From positions 62,001-126,000 of the forward strand of contig NZ_CP084061.1 in NCBI RefSeq assembly GCF_020215665.1: a stretch of 64,000 bases of DNA. The letters run 5' to 3'. This document shows, piece after piece, positions 48,390-57,427 of this stretch. The stretch's first letter is position 1; the number at the start of each line of letters is the position of its first letter. This DNA is from Blautia parvula (GTDB lineage Bacteria > Bacillota > Clostridia > Lachnospirales > Lachnospiraceae). Both the position numbers and the translations under genes were made by a program. The notes beneath the pieces were generated by a model, which saw only the letters and a program-made list of their open reading frames with translations, had not been told where the DNA came from and ran no database searches.

Positions 48390-50276
48390 TTATACTACAG
48401 AGGCAGATACCATTTGACGCCAGATATTGTCACAGACCGGAGAGATAGGATGACCGTCCTTATCTGTGAGAACCGGCAGGCGTGTCTCTTCCAGCTCTTC
48501 CAGGCAGGCAATCTTTCCCTCCGCGTAGTCTGTCATGCGGGCAGCACAGCTTTTAAGGCGTTCCATCAGACCGCCCAGCCGGATATCCAGGACTTCATAT
48601 CCGAAACATTTATTTTCCGCAAACCACTGTTCCTTCAGGGCATGTTTAAATTGTTCCACAAGCCCTGCGGTTTTGATGCAGGATTCGGCAGTCGCCAGAA
48701 GAGCGGCTCTGTCTTCCGCGTCGTAGGCAGCTTTCGCATCAAGGCCCAGGGTCACTTTTCTGGCGAGCACTTCACTCAGAAGCGCAAGCGTGCCAAAAAC
48801 AGGGGCATACTCCCCGCCCTTTTCGGCAATGGCCCGAAGCTCTTTTGCACAGCGTCTGTAATGCTCCGGATAGGTCTGTGCATCCACATGGCAGTCATAG
48901 ATGCCCATGAGGACATCCTGATACAGCAGATATCTGGCGGGGGCGGCACTCATTTTACCGGGCATAGGATTATCAGGTGTCAGGTTCGGGTTGTCCAGCT
49001 TCAGAAAATCTTCCAGCACAGCGCCGGTGCAGGCCAGAAGACGGGGCGCCAGATCCCGGTCGCCGGCGGCCCGGGTATAGTTAAATTCTGCGAAGAGTGA
49101 GAGTACGGGAAGTACGGCGGACTGGGAAGCTTCACCGCCGTCATCCCCCCATCCGGTCACAAGTACATTGGTGATGCCATGTTTTTCACATTGTCTCAGG
49201 GCAAGACGGGATACCTGCATGCTGTGGCTGATAAGAGGGGCATACCCGTTCCATTTCCAGGCACCTCCGGCAAACCCCACATTTCCGGCCAGTTCCCTGT
49301 GGTATTTCATCATCTGGTCATAGGTCTCTTCGTCTCGGGAATAGTAATCCCAGTAGAGAAGCTCTACATTTGCCGGAATCTTCTTCTTGATCTCCTCTGT
49401 GATATGGAATTCTTTGCCGTAGTATTCGCCTCCGGAGATCATTTTGAAAAACATATCACTCCACATCATAGCGGTGTATCCGTATTTTTCACAGATTTCC
49501 AGGACGCGGTGCAGATGGCGTTCCATAATATCAATGCGTTCCTCATAGCCGAAACGGTTCAGGTAAGCGCCACGGCCGATCATCTCCGCTTCATCCATTC
49601 CGATGTTGATGGTACGGCTTTGAAAGGTCTCTGACCAGGTGCGTACCATGGCTTCTATCAGACTGTAAGTATCCTCGCTTCCGCACAACAGAATATCTCC
49701 CGTGTCATGTACCGGCTCAAAGGCAGGCCAGCGGAAAATCGCGTTTAAATGGGCCAGGGTCTGGATGCAGGGCACCATCTCTATACCGAGGGCTGCCGCG
49801 AATCTGTCCAGCTCCTGCAGCTCCTGTCTGCTGTACCGGCCCCTGAAATGTCCGAAATAAGGGTATCCCTCCACTTCATACGTGTCCTCTGTGTAGAGCA
49901 TGAGCCGGTCATATCCCATGAGGGAGAGTTTGATAATAAGCCTTCTCACAAAATCAGGGCTGCACACAGCGTTGCGGGAACAGTCAGCCATGTAGGTGAG
50001 ATGCTCAAAGACTGCCTGTTCTTCTTTGGCAGCGCTTTGGCGGTTTTGGGTGATCCATTCCTTGATGATCCCGAGGCCGCGGAAAAATTCAGAGGTTCTG
50101 CTGTATGTAATGCAGGCTCTATCCCCGTCCAGACGGACAGACAGGCCGCTGCCGCTTTTTTCCGAAGTGATTTCTATGCAGCGGTCCCCGGTCATATCTC
50201 TTTCCAGATATTCCGCAGCGGATAAGGCTCCGGTCATCAGAGACGGGTCTATATGTGCAAGATTAAAAATTTCCAT
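48390..50276 (-). CDS. GH20 beta-N-acetylhexosaminidase
   Basis: 628 residues from ATG 50276 behind AAAAGGAG; no signal peptide, so cytoplasmic. N-terminal accessory domain, then a GH20 barrel with LMLYTEDTYEVEGYPYFGHF, HLNAIFRWPAF and the catalytic Asp-Glu pair in NIGMDEAEMIG; C-terminal helical domain. It resembles the intracellular exo-hexosaminidases (Hex1 / GH20C type) that trim N-acetylglucosamine or galactosamine from imported oligosaccharides. The 5' leader and start match the aldo-keto-reductase leader at 62574-62600. Confidence 0.82.
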   Translation of the reverse strand: MEIFNLAHIDPSLMTGALSAAEYLERDMTGDRCIEITSEKSGSGLSVRLDGDRACITYSRTSEFFRGLGIIKEWITQNRQSAAKEEQAVFEHLTYMADCSRNAVCSPDFVRRLIIKLSLMGYDRLMLYTEDTYEVEGYPYFGHFRGRYSRQELQELDRFAAALGIEMVPCIQTLAHLNAIFRWPAFEPVHDTGDILLCGSEDTYSLIEAMVRTWSETFQSRTINIGMDEAEMIGRGAYLNRFGYEERIDIMERHLHRVLEICEKYGYTAMMWSDMFFKMISGGEYYGKEFHITEEIKKKIPANVELLYWDYYSRDEETYDQMMKYHRELAGNVGFAGGAWKWNGYAPLISHSMQVSRLALRQCEKHGITNVLVTGWGDDGGEASQSAVLPVLSLFAEFNYTRAAGDRDLAPRLLACTGAVLEDFLKLDNPNLTPDNPMPGKMSAAPARYLLYQDVLMGIYDCHVDAQTYPEHYRRCAKELRAIAEKGGEYAPVFGTLALLSEVLARKVTLGLDAKAAYDAEDRAALLATAESCIKTAGLVEQFKHALKEQWFAENKCFGYEVLDIRLGGLMERLKSCAARMTDYAEGKIACLEELEETRLPVLTDKDGHPISPVCDNIWRQMVSASVV

Positions 50277-50517
50277 AAGTGATCTCCTTTTCTTACTCTT
50301 CAAACTTATTCCGGTGTCCTTTTATTGTAAAGGAGTTTTAGGGAGGAGTCAACGAAAGAAACTTCAGCACGAAAGAAACTTCAGCAGCACGGATAAAACA
50401 ATAAAGATGCACCAGAATAATAATGTAAAAAGCATAGGTAAAAGACTATGATCATTGTTATGATAAAACTATTTTACAGCCATGAGAAAAGAGACTATAC
50501 TATGATAAAATCATAGA

Positions 50518-51108
50518 ATGAAAGCTGGTGTTTTTATGGAGAGAAAAGAAAAGATACGGATTTTGTGGAAGTTGTTTTATTCTACATTGTACCTGAGTGC
50601 TTTTACCTTTGGGGGAGGATATGTGATCATTACCCTGATGAAGAAAAAATTTGTAGATGAGTACCGCTGGATTGAAGAGGAGGAGATGCTGGATCTGGTG
50701 GCTATCGCCCAGTCTTCACCCGGACCCATTGCAGTAAACGGAGCCATTGTAGTGGGGTATAAGCTGGCGGGCATGGCGGGCGTTCTGGTCTCCATTCTGG
50801 GAACGGTACTGCCTCCATTTGTGATTCTTACGGTTGTTTCTTTCTTTTATGAAGCTTTCCAGTCTAATTTCTACGTGAAAACCATACTGGACGGCATGCA
50901 GTGCGGGGTGGCTGCAGTCATCGCCTCTGTAGTTTATGACATGGGAAAAGGTGTGATAGAGGGGAAGAGTCTGGTGTCCAATCTGATCATGGCGGCTGCC
51001 TTTACTGTCACTTTTTTCTTTCAGATGAATGTGGTCTATGTAGTGCTCATATGTATCGGACTTGGGGTGTTGAGGGTCCTGTGGGGAAGAAGAGGTGAGA
51101 AGTCATGA
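50518..51108 (+). CDS. CHR-family transporter half (ChrA N-half type)
   Basis: 196 residues, about 6 membrane segments. CHR signatures: LSAFTFGGGYVIITLMKKKF and IAQSSPGPIAVNGAIVVGYK. Short single-domain CHR proteins work as pairs of opposite orientation; the partner follows with a 4-base overlap. Chromate or another oxyanion is the family substrate. Start 50518 or 50536; neither has a strong site. Confidence 0.8.
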   Translation: MKAGVFMERKEKIRILWKLFYSTLYLSAFTFGGGYVIITLMKKKFVDEYRWIEEEEMLDLVAIAQSSPGPIAVNGAIVVGYKLAGMAGVLVSILGTVLPPFVILTVVSFFYEAFQSNFYVKTILDGMQCGVAAVIASVVYDMGKGVIEGKSLVSNLIMAAAFTVTFFFQMNVVYVVLICIGLGVLRVLWGRRGEKS

Positions 51109-51671
51109 TCTATCTGCAGTTATTCTGGAGTTTTCTCCAGATAGGATTATTTAGTTTTGGAGGCGGCTATGCGGCTATGCCCCTGATTCAGAATCAGGTA
51201 GTGGCTGTCCATGGCTGGCTGACCCAGAGAGAGTTTACCGACCTGGTCACCATTTCCCAGATGACACCCGGACCGATCGCCATTAATTCCGCTACTTTTG
51301 TAGGCTCTAAAATTGCAGGAACGGGAGGCTCTTTGGCAGCTACTATAGGCTGTATCCTGCCTTCCTGTATTATCGTGTCCCTGCTGGCTTATATGTATAT
51401 GAAGTACAGAAAACTGGACATGATGCAGGGTATCCTGAACACTCTGCGGCCTGCCGTGGTCTCCATGATCGCCACTGCCGGCATGGCAATTCTGATTACT
51501 GCCTTCTTTGGTGAAGAGGGAGTCGTGAAATTGTCAGCTATGCGCTGGGATGCGATAATCATCTTTATTCTGGCCGTGGCGGCGCTGAGGCTGAAGAAAT
51601 GGAATCCCATCCTTGTCATGGTGCTGGCCGGTGTTCTGGAACTGGCCTGGAAAGCAGTCGGCGGCCATTAA
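51105..51671 (+). CDS. CHR-family transporter half (partner)
   Basis: 188 residues with CHR motifs FSFGGGYAAMPLIQNQVV and ISQMTPGPIAINSATFVGSK. It overlaps the previous gene by 4 bases, so the two are made together and probably form a heterodimer equal to a full ChrA. Confidence 0.8.
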   Translation: MIYLQLFWSFLQIGLFSFGGGYAAMPLIQNQVVAVHGWLTQREFTDLVTISQMTPGPIAINSATFVGSKIAGTGGSLAATIGCILPSCIIVSLLAYMYMKYRKLDMMQGILNTLRPAVVSMIATAGMAILITAFFGEEGVVKLSAMRWDAIIIFILAVAALRLKKWNPILVMVLAGVLELAWKAVGGH

Positions 51672-51798
51672 ACAAGAGACTGTCTGAAGCATTCTGCCTC
51701 GGGATTTTCATGCCCTCAGTCTGAAAATACCTGGCAGGAAACTGGCATGTGGGCAGTAACAGTACAAAATCTATATTGTGTTTCCAGTTCCGTGAATA

Positions 51799-51827
51799 TT
51801 GACTTTTCGACCTGTGTATACTATACT
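51799..51827 (+). promoter_or_regulatory. Promoter of the purine-degradation operon
   Basis: TTGACT (51799-51804), 17 bases, TATACT (51822-51827), 39 bases before the riboswitch aptamer. Confidence 0.65.
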
Positions 51828-51865
51828 AAGAATAGTAATTCGCTGTAGTAATACGGTGAAAAACA

Positions 51866-51951
51866 GGACTTATATATGTTCATAATGCGGGTTGAACGTT
51901 TCTACCAGCTACCGAAATAGCTGACTATAAGTCCCCTGATAATTGGGGGCT
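51866..51951 (+). promoter_or_regulatory. Purine-class riboswitch (guanine/xanthine type)
   Basis: P1 is GGACTTATA (51866-51874) with TATAAGTCC (51926-51934). P2 pairs GTTCA with TGAAC; the J2/3 signature GTTTCTACC is present; P3 pairs AGCTA with TAGCT; J3/1 is GACTAT. C at the specificity position indicates guanine or xanthine rather than adenine. The J1/2 segment reads TATATG where the consensus has TATAAT. AGTCCCC (51930-51936), overlapping P1, pairs with GGGGGCT (51945-51951), so ligand binding would block that hairpin: an ON switch, sensible for catabolic genes. Confidence 0.75.
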
Positions 51952-52050
51952 TTGCAGTCTGGTTCCGGTGGCTGGTTTTTTATTTTCAGAAGGATTCTGA
52001 AAAGTACGGCGGCCGGATTCAGCAATCGCTCCTTGTATAGGAGGTAAAAC

Positions 52051-53352
52051 ATGAGAAAAGAAGAAAACAGAGCAGATACCTTTATATTGAAGGGAAACAT
52101 CTGCTACAGTGAGACGGCAGAGACGGTCCGGACCGTTCCAAATGCTTACCTGGTATGCCGGGAGGGCATCTGCCAGGGGGTGTTTGAGGAACTTCCGGAA
52201 GAATGGAGGGACTTCCCGTTGACAGACTGTGGGAATGCCCTGATCCTGCCGGGATTGGTGGATCTGCATCTGCACGCGCCTCAGTACGCATTTACGGGCC
52301 TTGGTATGGATATGGAGCTTCTGGAGTGGCTGGATACACGGACATTTCCCGAGGAGGGAAAGTACGGGGATATGGCATACGCGGAAAAGGCATATGGCAT
52401 ATTTACAGAAGACCTGAAAAACAGCGCAACCACCAGGGCGTGTATCTTTGCCACACGCCATGTGCCGGCAACCATTCTCCTGATGGATATGCTGGAAGGA
52501 TCGGGCCTTAAAACTATGGTGGGAAAAGTAAATATGGACCGGAACGCGCCGGATTATCTCTGTGAGGAAAGTGCGGAAAAATCAGCTCTGGACACCCGCC
52601 TGTGGCTGAAGGAGGTAAACGGAAGATACAAAAATGTCAGGCCCATCCTCACACCGCGGTTTATCCCAAGCTGTTCAGATGATCTTATGAAAATGCTCAG
52701 TGAAATCCGAAAGGAGTATGACCTTCCCATCCAGTCTCATCTCTCTGAGAATAAAGGGGAGATTGCCTGGGTGAAGGAACTGTGCCCCTGGTCCTCTTTT
52801 TACGGGGATGCCTATGAGCAGTTCGGTATGTTCGGGGGAAATTATCCGGCAGTTATGGCGCACTGCGTACATCCCACAGAGGAAGAGATAGTATTGATGA
52901 GGAAAAACGGGGTCTTTGCAGCCCACTGTCCTCACTCTAACACCGATTTATCCTCAGGGGTGGCACCGATAAGGAGATATCTGGATGAGGGTATCCATGT
53001 GGGCCTGGGAAGTGATATTGCAGGAGGCCATGTACTCTCCCTGTTTCAGGTGATGGTGGGCGCTGTGCAGGCATCCAAACTTCGCTGGCGTCTGGAGGAT
53101 GATTCGCAGAAGCCGCTCACTGTGGATGAGGTGTTCTACCTGGGCACAAAGGGAGGCGGCGCCTTCTTCGGGCAGGTGGGCAGCTTTGAAAAAGGGTATG
53201 AATTTGACGCGGTGATCATGGATGACTCCAGACTGAAAACACCCAGAAAGCTGACATTGAAAGAACGTCTGGAACGTGTGGTATACCTGTCAGATGACAG
53301 GGATGTGAGAGGAAAATATGTGGCAGGCAGAAAAATCTTTGCAGCTATTTAG
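52051..53352 (+). CDS. guaD: Guanine deaminase
   Basis: 433 residues. Amidohydrolase with LPGLVDLHLHAPQYAFTGLG (zinc HxH), PIQSHLSENKGEIAW, VMAHCVHPTEEEI, FAAHCPHSNTDLSSG and GLGSDIAGGHVLSLF. Converts guanine to xanthine and ammonia. AGGAGG precedes ATG 52051. Sits behind the purine riboswitch and before xanthine dehydrogenase, which would oxidise its product. Confidence 0.9.
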   Translation: MRKEENRADTFILKGNICYSETAETVRTVPNAYLVCREGICQGVFEELPEEWRDFPLTDCGNALILPGLVDLHLHAPQYAFTGLGMDMELLEWLDTRTFPEEGKYGDMAYAEKAYGIFTEDLKNSATTRACIFATRHVPATILLMDMLEGSGLKTMVGKVNMDRNAPDYLCEESAEKSALDTRLWLKEVNGRYKNVRPILTPRFIPSCSDDLMKMLSEIRKEYDLPIQSHLSENKGEIAWVKELCPWSSFYGDAYEQFGMFGGNYPAVMAHCVHPTEEEIVLMRKNGVFAAHCPHSNTDLSSGVAPIRRYLDEGIHVGLGSDIAGGHVLSLFQVMVGAVQASKLRWRLEDDSQKPLTVDEVFYLGTKGGGAFFGQVGSFEKGYEFDAVIMDDSRLKTPRKLTLKERLERVVYLSDDRDVRGKYVAGRKIFAAI

Positions 53353-53354
53353 TC

Positions 53355-53382
53355 AGGTCTGCGCATTTGCTGCACAGACCGT
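53355..53382. repeat. Dispersed hairpin repeat, type C
   Basis: AGGTCTGCGCATTT, then GCTGCACAGACCGT. The inverted unit at 62683-62710 matches 25 of 28 positions. AGGTCTG and CAGACC can pair. Confidence 0.5.
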
Positions 53383-53433
53383 GCACAAAAGTGGCAGCAG
53401 CGGCTGTTCACAGATGGAAAAGAGGGATGATTT

Positions 53434-55857
53434 ATGGGAGTTGGCAGTTCAAAGAATCGTGTGGATGCCTGGGAAAAAGTAACGGGGCAGGCAAAATACA
53501 CGGCGGATCTGATGCCGCAGAATCTGTATACGGCAAAAGTGGTACACAGCACCATAGCAAACGGATGGGTAAAAAGTTTTGATCTGGAAGAGGCATTAAA
53601 GGTTCCCGGCGTGGTGAAGATCGTCACCTGTTTTGATGTGCCTGATATTCAGTTTCCGACACCGGGGCACCCCTGGTCAGTGGAAAAAGCACATCAGGAT
53701 ATTAAGGACAGAAAGCTTCTGAACCGGCGGGTACGCATGTATGGGGATGACATTGCAGCCGTGATCGCGGAGGATGATATCGCAGCCAGACGTGCGGCAG
53801 ATAAGATTAAAGTGGAATATGAGGAATACCCGGTGATACTGGACCCGGAGGCATCCATGAAGGAGGGAGCACCTCTTCTGCATGAGGAAAAGCCGGGAAA
53901 TGTGATCGCGCACACCAGTTTTGTGCTGGGGGACGGAAGTTTTGAGGAGGCGGCCTGTGAGGAAGGGCTGGCCGTGATCGAGAAGGAGTACAGGACACAG
54001 CCGGTCCAGCACTGTCACATTGAGGTGCCGGTTTCCTATGCCTATATGGAGAAGGGAAGGATCGTCATAGTGACCTCCACCCAGATTCCCCATATTGTGA
54101 GGCGTGTGGTCAGCCAGGCTCTGGGGATTCCCATTGGGCAGATCCGGGTGATCAAGCCGTATATCGGCGGCGGATTCGGCAACAAGCAGGATGTGCTGTA
54201 TGAGCCGTTAAACGCGTTTTTATGTACCCAGGCAGGCGGTCACGGCGTCAGGCTGGAGCTGTCCAGGGAGGAGACTCTTGGCTGTACCCGTGTGCGCCAT
54301 GCGTTTACCTGGAAGATCAAAGGGGCAGTCAGGGAGGACGGCACACTGGTGGCGAGGAAATATGAAGCCTACTCCAACCAGGGCGCTTATGCTTCCCATG
54401 CTCACGCCATTGCAGCCAACGCAGCCAATATTTTCAAACAGCTTTACCAGGATGAGAAGGTTCTGGAGTCGGACAGCTACACGGTTTATACGAACCTGAT
54501 GACAGGCGGTGCCATGCGCGGATATGGGATTCCTCAGGGGGATTTTGTGACAGAGTGCGTGGCTGACGATCTGGCCCGCGCTGTGGGTATGGACCCCCTG
54601 GAGTTCCGGTTGAAAAACTGTGTGAAGGAAGGGTATAAAGATCCGCATCTGGGCATTGCCTTCCACTCTTACGGGCTGAAAGCCTGTATAGAAAAAGGGA
54701 GGGAATATATCCGCTGGGAGGAAAAACGAAAGGCATATGAGAACCAGTCCGGGCCCGTGAGAAGAGGCGTGGGTATGGCAATCTTCAACTATAAGACAGG
54801 GGTTTATCCCATTTCTCTTGAGACGTCATCCTGCCGTATGGTTCTGAATCAGGACGGCTCCATGCAGCTCTTTATGGGGGCAACTGAGATCGGCCAGGGA
54901 GCTGACACGGTGTTTACCCAGATGGCAGCAGAGATCACAGGCATAACGGAGGACAGGATACATATAGAGACCGTACAGGATACAGATACCACGCCTTTTG
55001 ACACAGGAGCCTATGCTTCCAGGCAGACTTATGTGAGCGGAAAAGCTGTGAAAAAGACAGGAGAATTGTTTAAGCAGAGGATTCTGGAGTATGCGGCATT
55101 TAAGCTGAAGCTGCCCTGCGGGGATATGCCTTTGGGAGAGGAAAAAAATGCAGAGGCAGGCGCAGGTGCTTCTGAAGCTGCGGAAGCATGTGCTGAATCG
55201 TCAGCGTGGAAGAGGCTGGATATCAAAGAGAATCAGGTGATCGACAAGGCCTCAGGGGAGGTGCTTCTTTCCCTGGCAGCCCTCGCGGAGGAGGCATTGT
55301 ACAGCCTGGAAAAATCTGTGCATATCACTGCTGAGACGACCAGCCACTGTAAGGAAAACTCCTTTGCCTCAGGTGTCTGCTTTGCAGAGGTGGAGGTGGA
55401 TATGCCGGTGGGTAAGATCCGCATACTGGATATCATCAATGTCCATGACAGCGGAAAACTGATTAATCCCAGCCTTGCCAAAGCGCAGGTGCACGGGGGC
55501 ATGAGCATGGGCATTGGTTATGCGCTGAGTGAAGAACTGCTGGTGGATGAAAAGACAGGAAGGCCGCTGAATGCCAACCTCCTTGACTATAAGATCCCCA
55601 CAGCTATGGACACACCGAATCTGCATACGGATTTTGTGGAGATGGATGACCCCACAGGTCCTTTCGGCAACAAAGCGCTGGGAGAACCTCCCACTATTCC
55701 TGTGGCTCCGGCTATCAGAAATGCCGTGCTGCACGCCACCGGAATTGCTTTTGATTCCCTTCCGCTGTCACCGCAGAAACTGGTGGAGCGTTTTATGAAA
55801 GAGGGAATGATCGGAGCCGAAAGCGGGAAGTTAAAAGGGGGTGAAACACATGTATGA
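53434..55857 (+). CDS. xdhA: Xanthine dehydrogenase, molybdenum-binding subunit
   Basis: 807 residues. Molybdopterin-domain motifs in order: GDDIAAVIAEDDIAARRA, IGGGFGNKQDVLYEP, GGAMRGYGIPQGDFVTECVA, GATEIGQGADTVFTQMAAEI, QTYVSGKAVKKTGE and LGEPPTIPVAPAIRNA (catalytic Glu). A stretch near residues 560-595, rich in Ala/Glu/Gly and lacking motifs, looks like an inserted linker. Hydroxylates xanthine to urate with the two small subunits. It follows guanine deaminase by 81 bases. Confidence 0.88.
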   Translation: MGVGSSKNRVDAWEKVTGQAKYTADLMPQNLYTAKVVHSTIANGWVKSFDLEEALKVPGVVKIVTCFDVPDIQFPTPGHPWSVEKAHQDIKDRKLLNRRVRMYGDDIAAVIAEDDIAARRAADKIKVEYEEYPVILDPEASMKEGAPLLHEEKPGNVIAHTSFVLGDGSFEEAACEEGLAVIEKEYRTQPVQHCHIEVPVSYAYMEKGRIVIVTSTQIPHIVRRVVSQALGIPIGQIRVIKPYIGGGFGNKQDVLYEPLNAFLCTQAGGHGVRLELSREETLGCTRVRHAFTWKIKGAVREDGTLVARKYEAYSNQGAYASHAHAIAANAANIFKQLYQDEKVLESDSYTVYTNLMTGGAMRGYGIPQGDFVTECVADDLARAVGMDPLEFRLKNCVKEGYKDPHLGIAFHSYGLKACIEKGREYIRWEEKRKAYENQSGPVRRGVGMAIFNYKTGVYPISLETSSCRMVLNQDGSMQLFMGATEIGQGADTVFTQMAAEITGITEDRIHIETVQDTDTTPFDTGAYASRQTYVSGKAVKKTGELFKQRILEYAAFKLKLPCGDMPLGEEKNAEAGAGASEAAEACAESSAWKRLDIKENQVIDKASGEVLLSLAALAEEALYSLEKSVHITAETTSHCKENSFASGVCFAEVEVDMPVGKIRILDIINVHDSGKLINPSLAKAQVHGGMSMGIGYALSEELLVDEKTGRPLNANLLDYKIPTAMDTPNLHTDFVEMDDPTGPFGNKALGEPPTIPVAPAIRNAVLHATGIAFDSLPLSPQKLVERFMKEGMIGAESGKLKGGETHV

Positions 55858-56743
55858 CATTGAAAAATATTATCAGGCCAAAGATGTGGAAGACGCTGTG
55901 AGAGCACTGGAGGAAGACGCGGATGCGGTGGTGATCTCCGGAGGAAGTGATGTGCTGATCAAGATCAGGGAAGGGAAGCTTGCCGGCTGTTCCCTGGTAA
56001 GCATACATGGGATACCGGCTCTTGAAGGAGTCAGGATGGAGGCGGACGGCACCATTGTCATAGGTCCTGCCACTACATTTTCACACATCACCTATGACTC
56101 TGTGATACAAAAATATATCCCTGCACTGGGATGGGCAGTGGATCAGGTGGGAGGCCCCCAGATCCGCAACATAGGAACCATCGGGGGAAATGTCTGTAAT
56201 GGCGTGACGAGTGCAGACAGCGCGGCTCTGCTTTTTACTCTGAATGCGGTGCTGGAGCTGACAGGTCCAAAAGGCACAAGAGAGATACCTGTTGCTGAGT
56301 TTTACACAGGTCCGGGCCGGACCCTGCGGGAACATGCAGAAATTCTGACTGCCATAAAGATCACCAGGGAGAATTACCGGGGATTTTACGGACATTATAC
56401 AAAATACGGGAAAAGAAACGCTATGGAGATTGCCACTCTCGGCTGTGCGGTACATGTGAAATTAAGTGCTGACAACATGCGGATTTCGGAGTTCCGGCTG
56501 GGATTCGGCGTGGCTGCGCCTACCCCCATACGCTGTTTTAAAACAGAGGAAACGGTAAAAGGAATGGCGGTCACAGACCCGGAACTGTATGAGAAGATAC
56601 AAGAGGGAGCAGTCTCTGAAGTGACACCCCGTTCCAGTTGGCGTGCATCCAGGGAATTCCGTCTTCAGCTGGTGCGGGAGCTGTCCGTGCGAACTGCAAA
56701 AGAAGCCATAGAAAAAGCTTCAGGAGGTGAGGCAGATGCTTAA
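55850..56743 (+). CDS. xdhB: Xanthine dehydrogenase, FAD-binding subunit
   Basis: 297 residues from ATG 55850 (AAAGGGGGTG upstream; 8 bases overlap with xdhA). FAD-site segments DADAVVISGGSDVLIKIREG and QIRNIGTIGGNVCNGVTSAD, and KYGKRNAMEIATLGCAVHVK in the C-terminal domain. Passes electrons from iron-sulfur centres to the acceptor. Confidence 0.88.
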   Translation: MYDIEKYYQAKDVEDAVRALEEDADAVVISGGSDVLIKIREGKLAGCSLVSIHGIPALEGVRMEADGTIVIGPATTFSHITYDSVIQKYIPALGWAVDQVGGPQIRNIGTIGGNVCNGVTSADSAALLFTLNAVLELTGPKGTREIPVAEFYTGPGRTLREHAEILTAIKITRENYRGFYGHYTKYGKRNAMEIATLGCAVHVKLSADNMRISEFRLGFGVAAPTPIRCFKTEETVKGMAVTDPELYEKIQEGAVSEVTPRSSWRASREFRLQLVRELSVRTAKEAIEKASGGEADA

Positions 56744-57224
56744 GATCATAACCATGACCGTCAATGGAAAAGAGACAGAACTGGCAGTGGATGACAGGGA
56801 AGCCCTGCTTGATACTTTAAGAAACCGCCTGGGACTTACCAGTGTGAAACGCGGCTGTGAGGTAGGGGAATGCGGCGCCTGTACGGTCCTTGTGGACGGC
56901 GAAGCCATTGATTCGTGTATCTATCTGACCATGTGGGCGGAGGGAAAACACATCATGACCGTGGAGGGCTTAAAGGGCAGAAATGGGGAACTTTCCCCTA
57001 TCCAGACAGCTTTTGTGGAGGAGGCTGCAGTCCAGTGCGGCTTCTGCACACCGGGTCTTATTATGAGCGCAGTGGAGATTGTGGGCACAGGGAAGAGATA
57101 CAGCAGAGAAGAACTGAAAAAACTGATCTCCGGACATCTGTGCCGCTGTACAGGGTATGAGAATATTCTGAATGCCATGGAAAGGATTGTGGAGGAGACT
57201 TACCGGACGGTAAATCGGGAATAA
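56736..57224 (+). CDS. xdhC: Xanthine dehydrogenase, iron-sulfur subunit
   Basis: 162 residues from ATG 56736, 8 bases after AGGAGG, overlapping xdhB by 8 bases. Two [2Fe-2S] sites: plant-type CEVGECGACTV + C in DSC, and CGFCTPG + CRCTGY. Relays electrons from molybdenum to FAD. Last gene of the operon. No molybdenum-cofactor maturation gene is in the window. Confidence 0.9.
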   Translation: MLKIITMTVNGKETELAVDDREALLDTLRNRLGLTSVKRGCEVGECGACTVLVDGEAIDSCIYLTMWAEGKHIMTVEGLKGRNGELSPIQTAFVEEAAVQCGFCTPGLIMSAVEIVGTGKRYSREELKKLISGHLCRCTGYENILNAMERIVEETYRTVNRE

Positions 57225-57279
57225 AAGAGAATTTCACACGCCGCTGGCCTGCGGGAACAGTAATACTTATTTTCCGCTG

Positions 57280-57305
57280 AAGTGGGAAAATTCTGTTTCC
57301 CACTT
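57280..57305 (+). terminator. Hairpin after the xdh operon
   Basis: AAGTGGGAAA (57280-57289) pairs with TTTCCCACTT (57296-57305). No T-run follows, so it may be weak. Confidence 0.5.
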
Positions 57306-57427
57306 GAAAAGTAGAAAACCTTACGGTATAATTTCAATGATATGGGGTATTTGGCCGACAATGTCCATGTACCCCTTTTTCGTGGAAAAACCAGGAGAAA
57401 AAAGGAACCGATAAGGAGATTGACAAT

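Noticed and set aside
48384-49100. 238-residue plus-strand frame opposite GH20
   Set aside because: Antisense of a gene with intact GH20 catalytic motifs.
57225-57427. T-box leader for gltX
   Set aside because: No T-box sequence or specifier structure; only a simple hairpin that ends the xdh operon.
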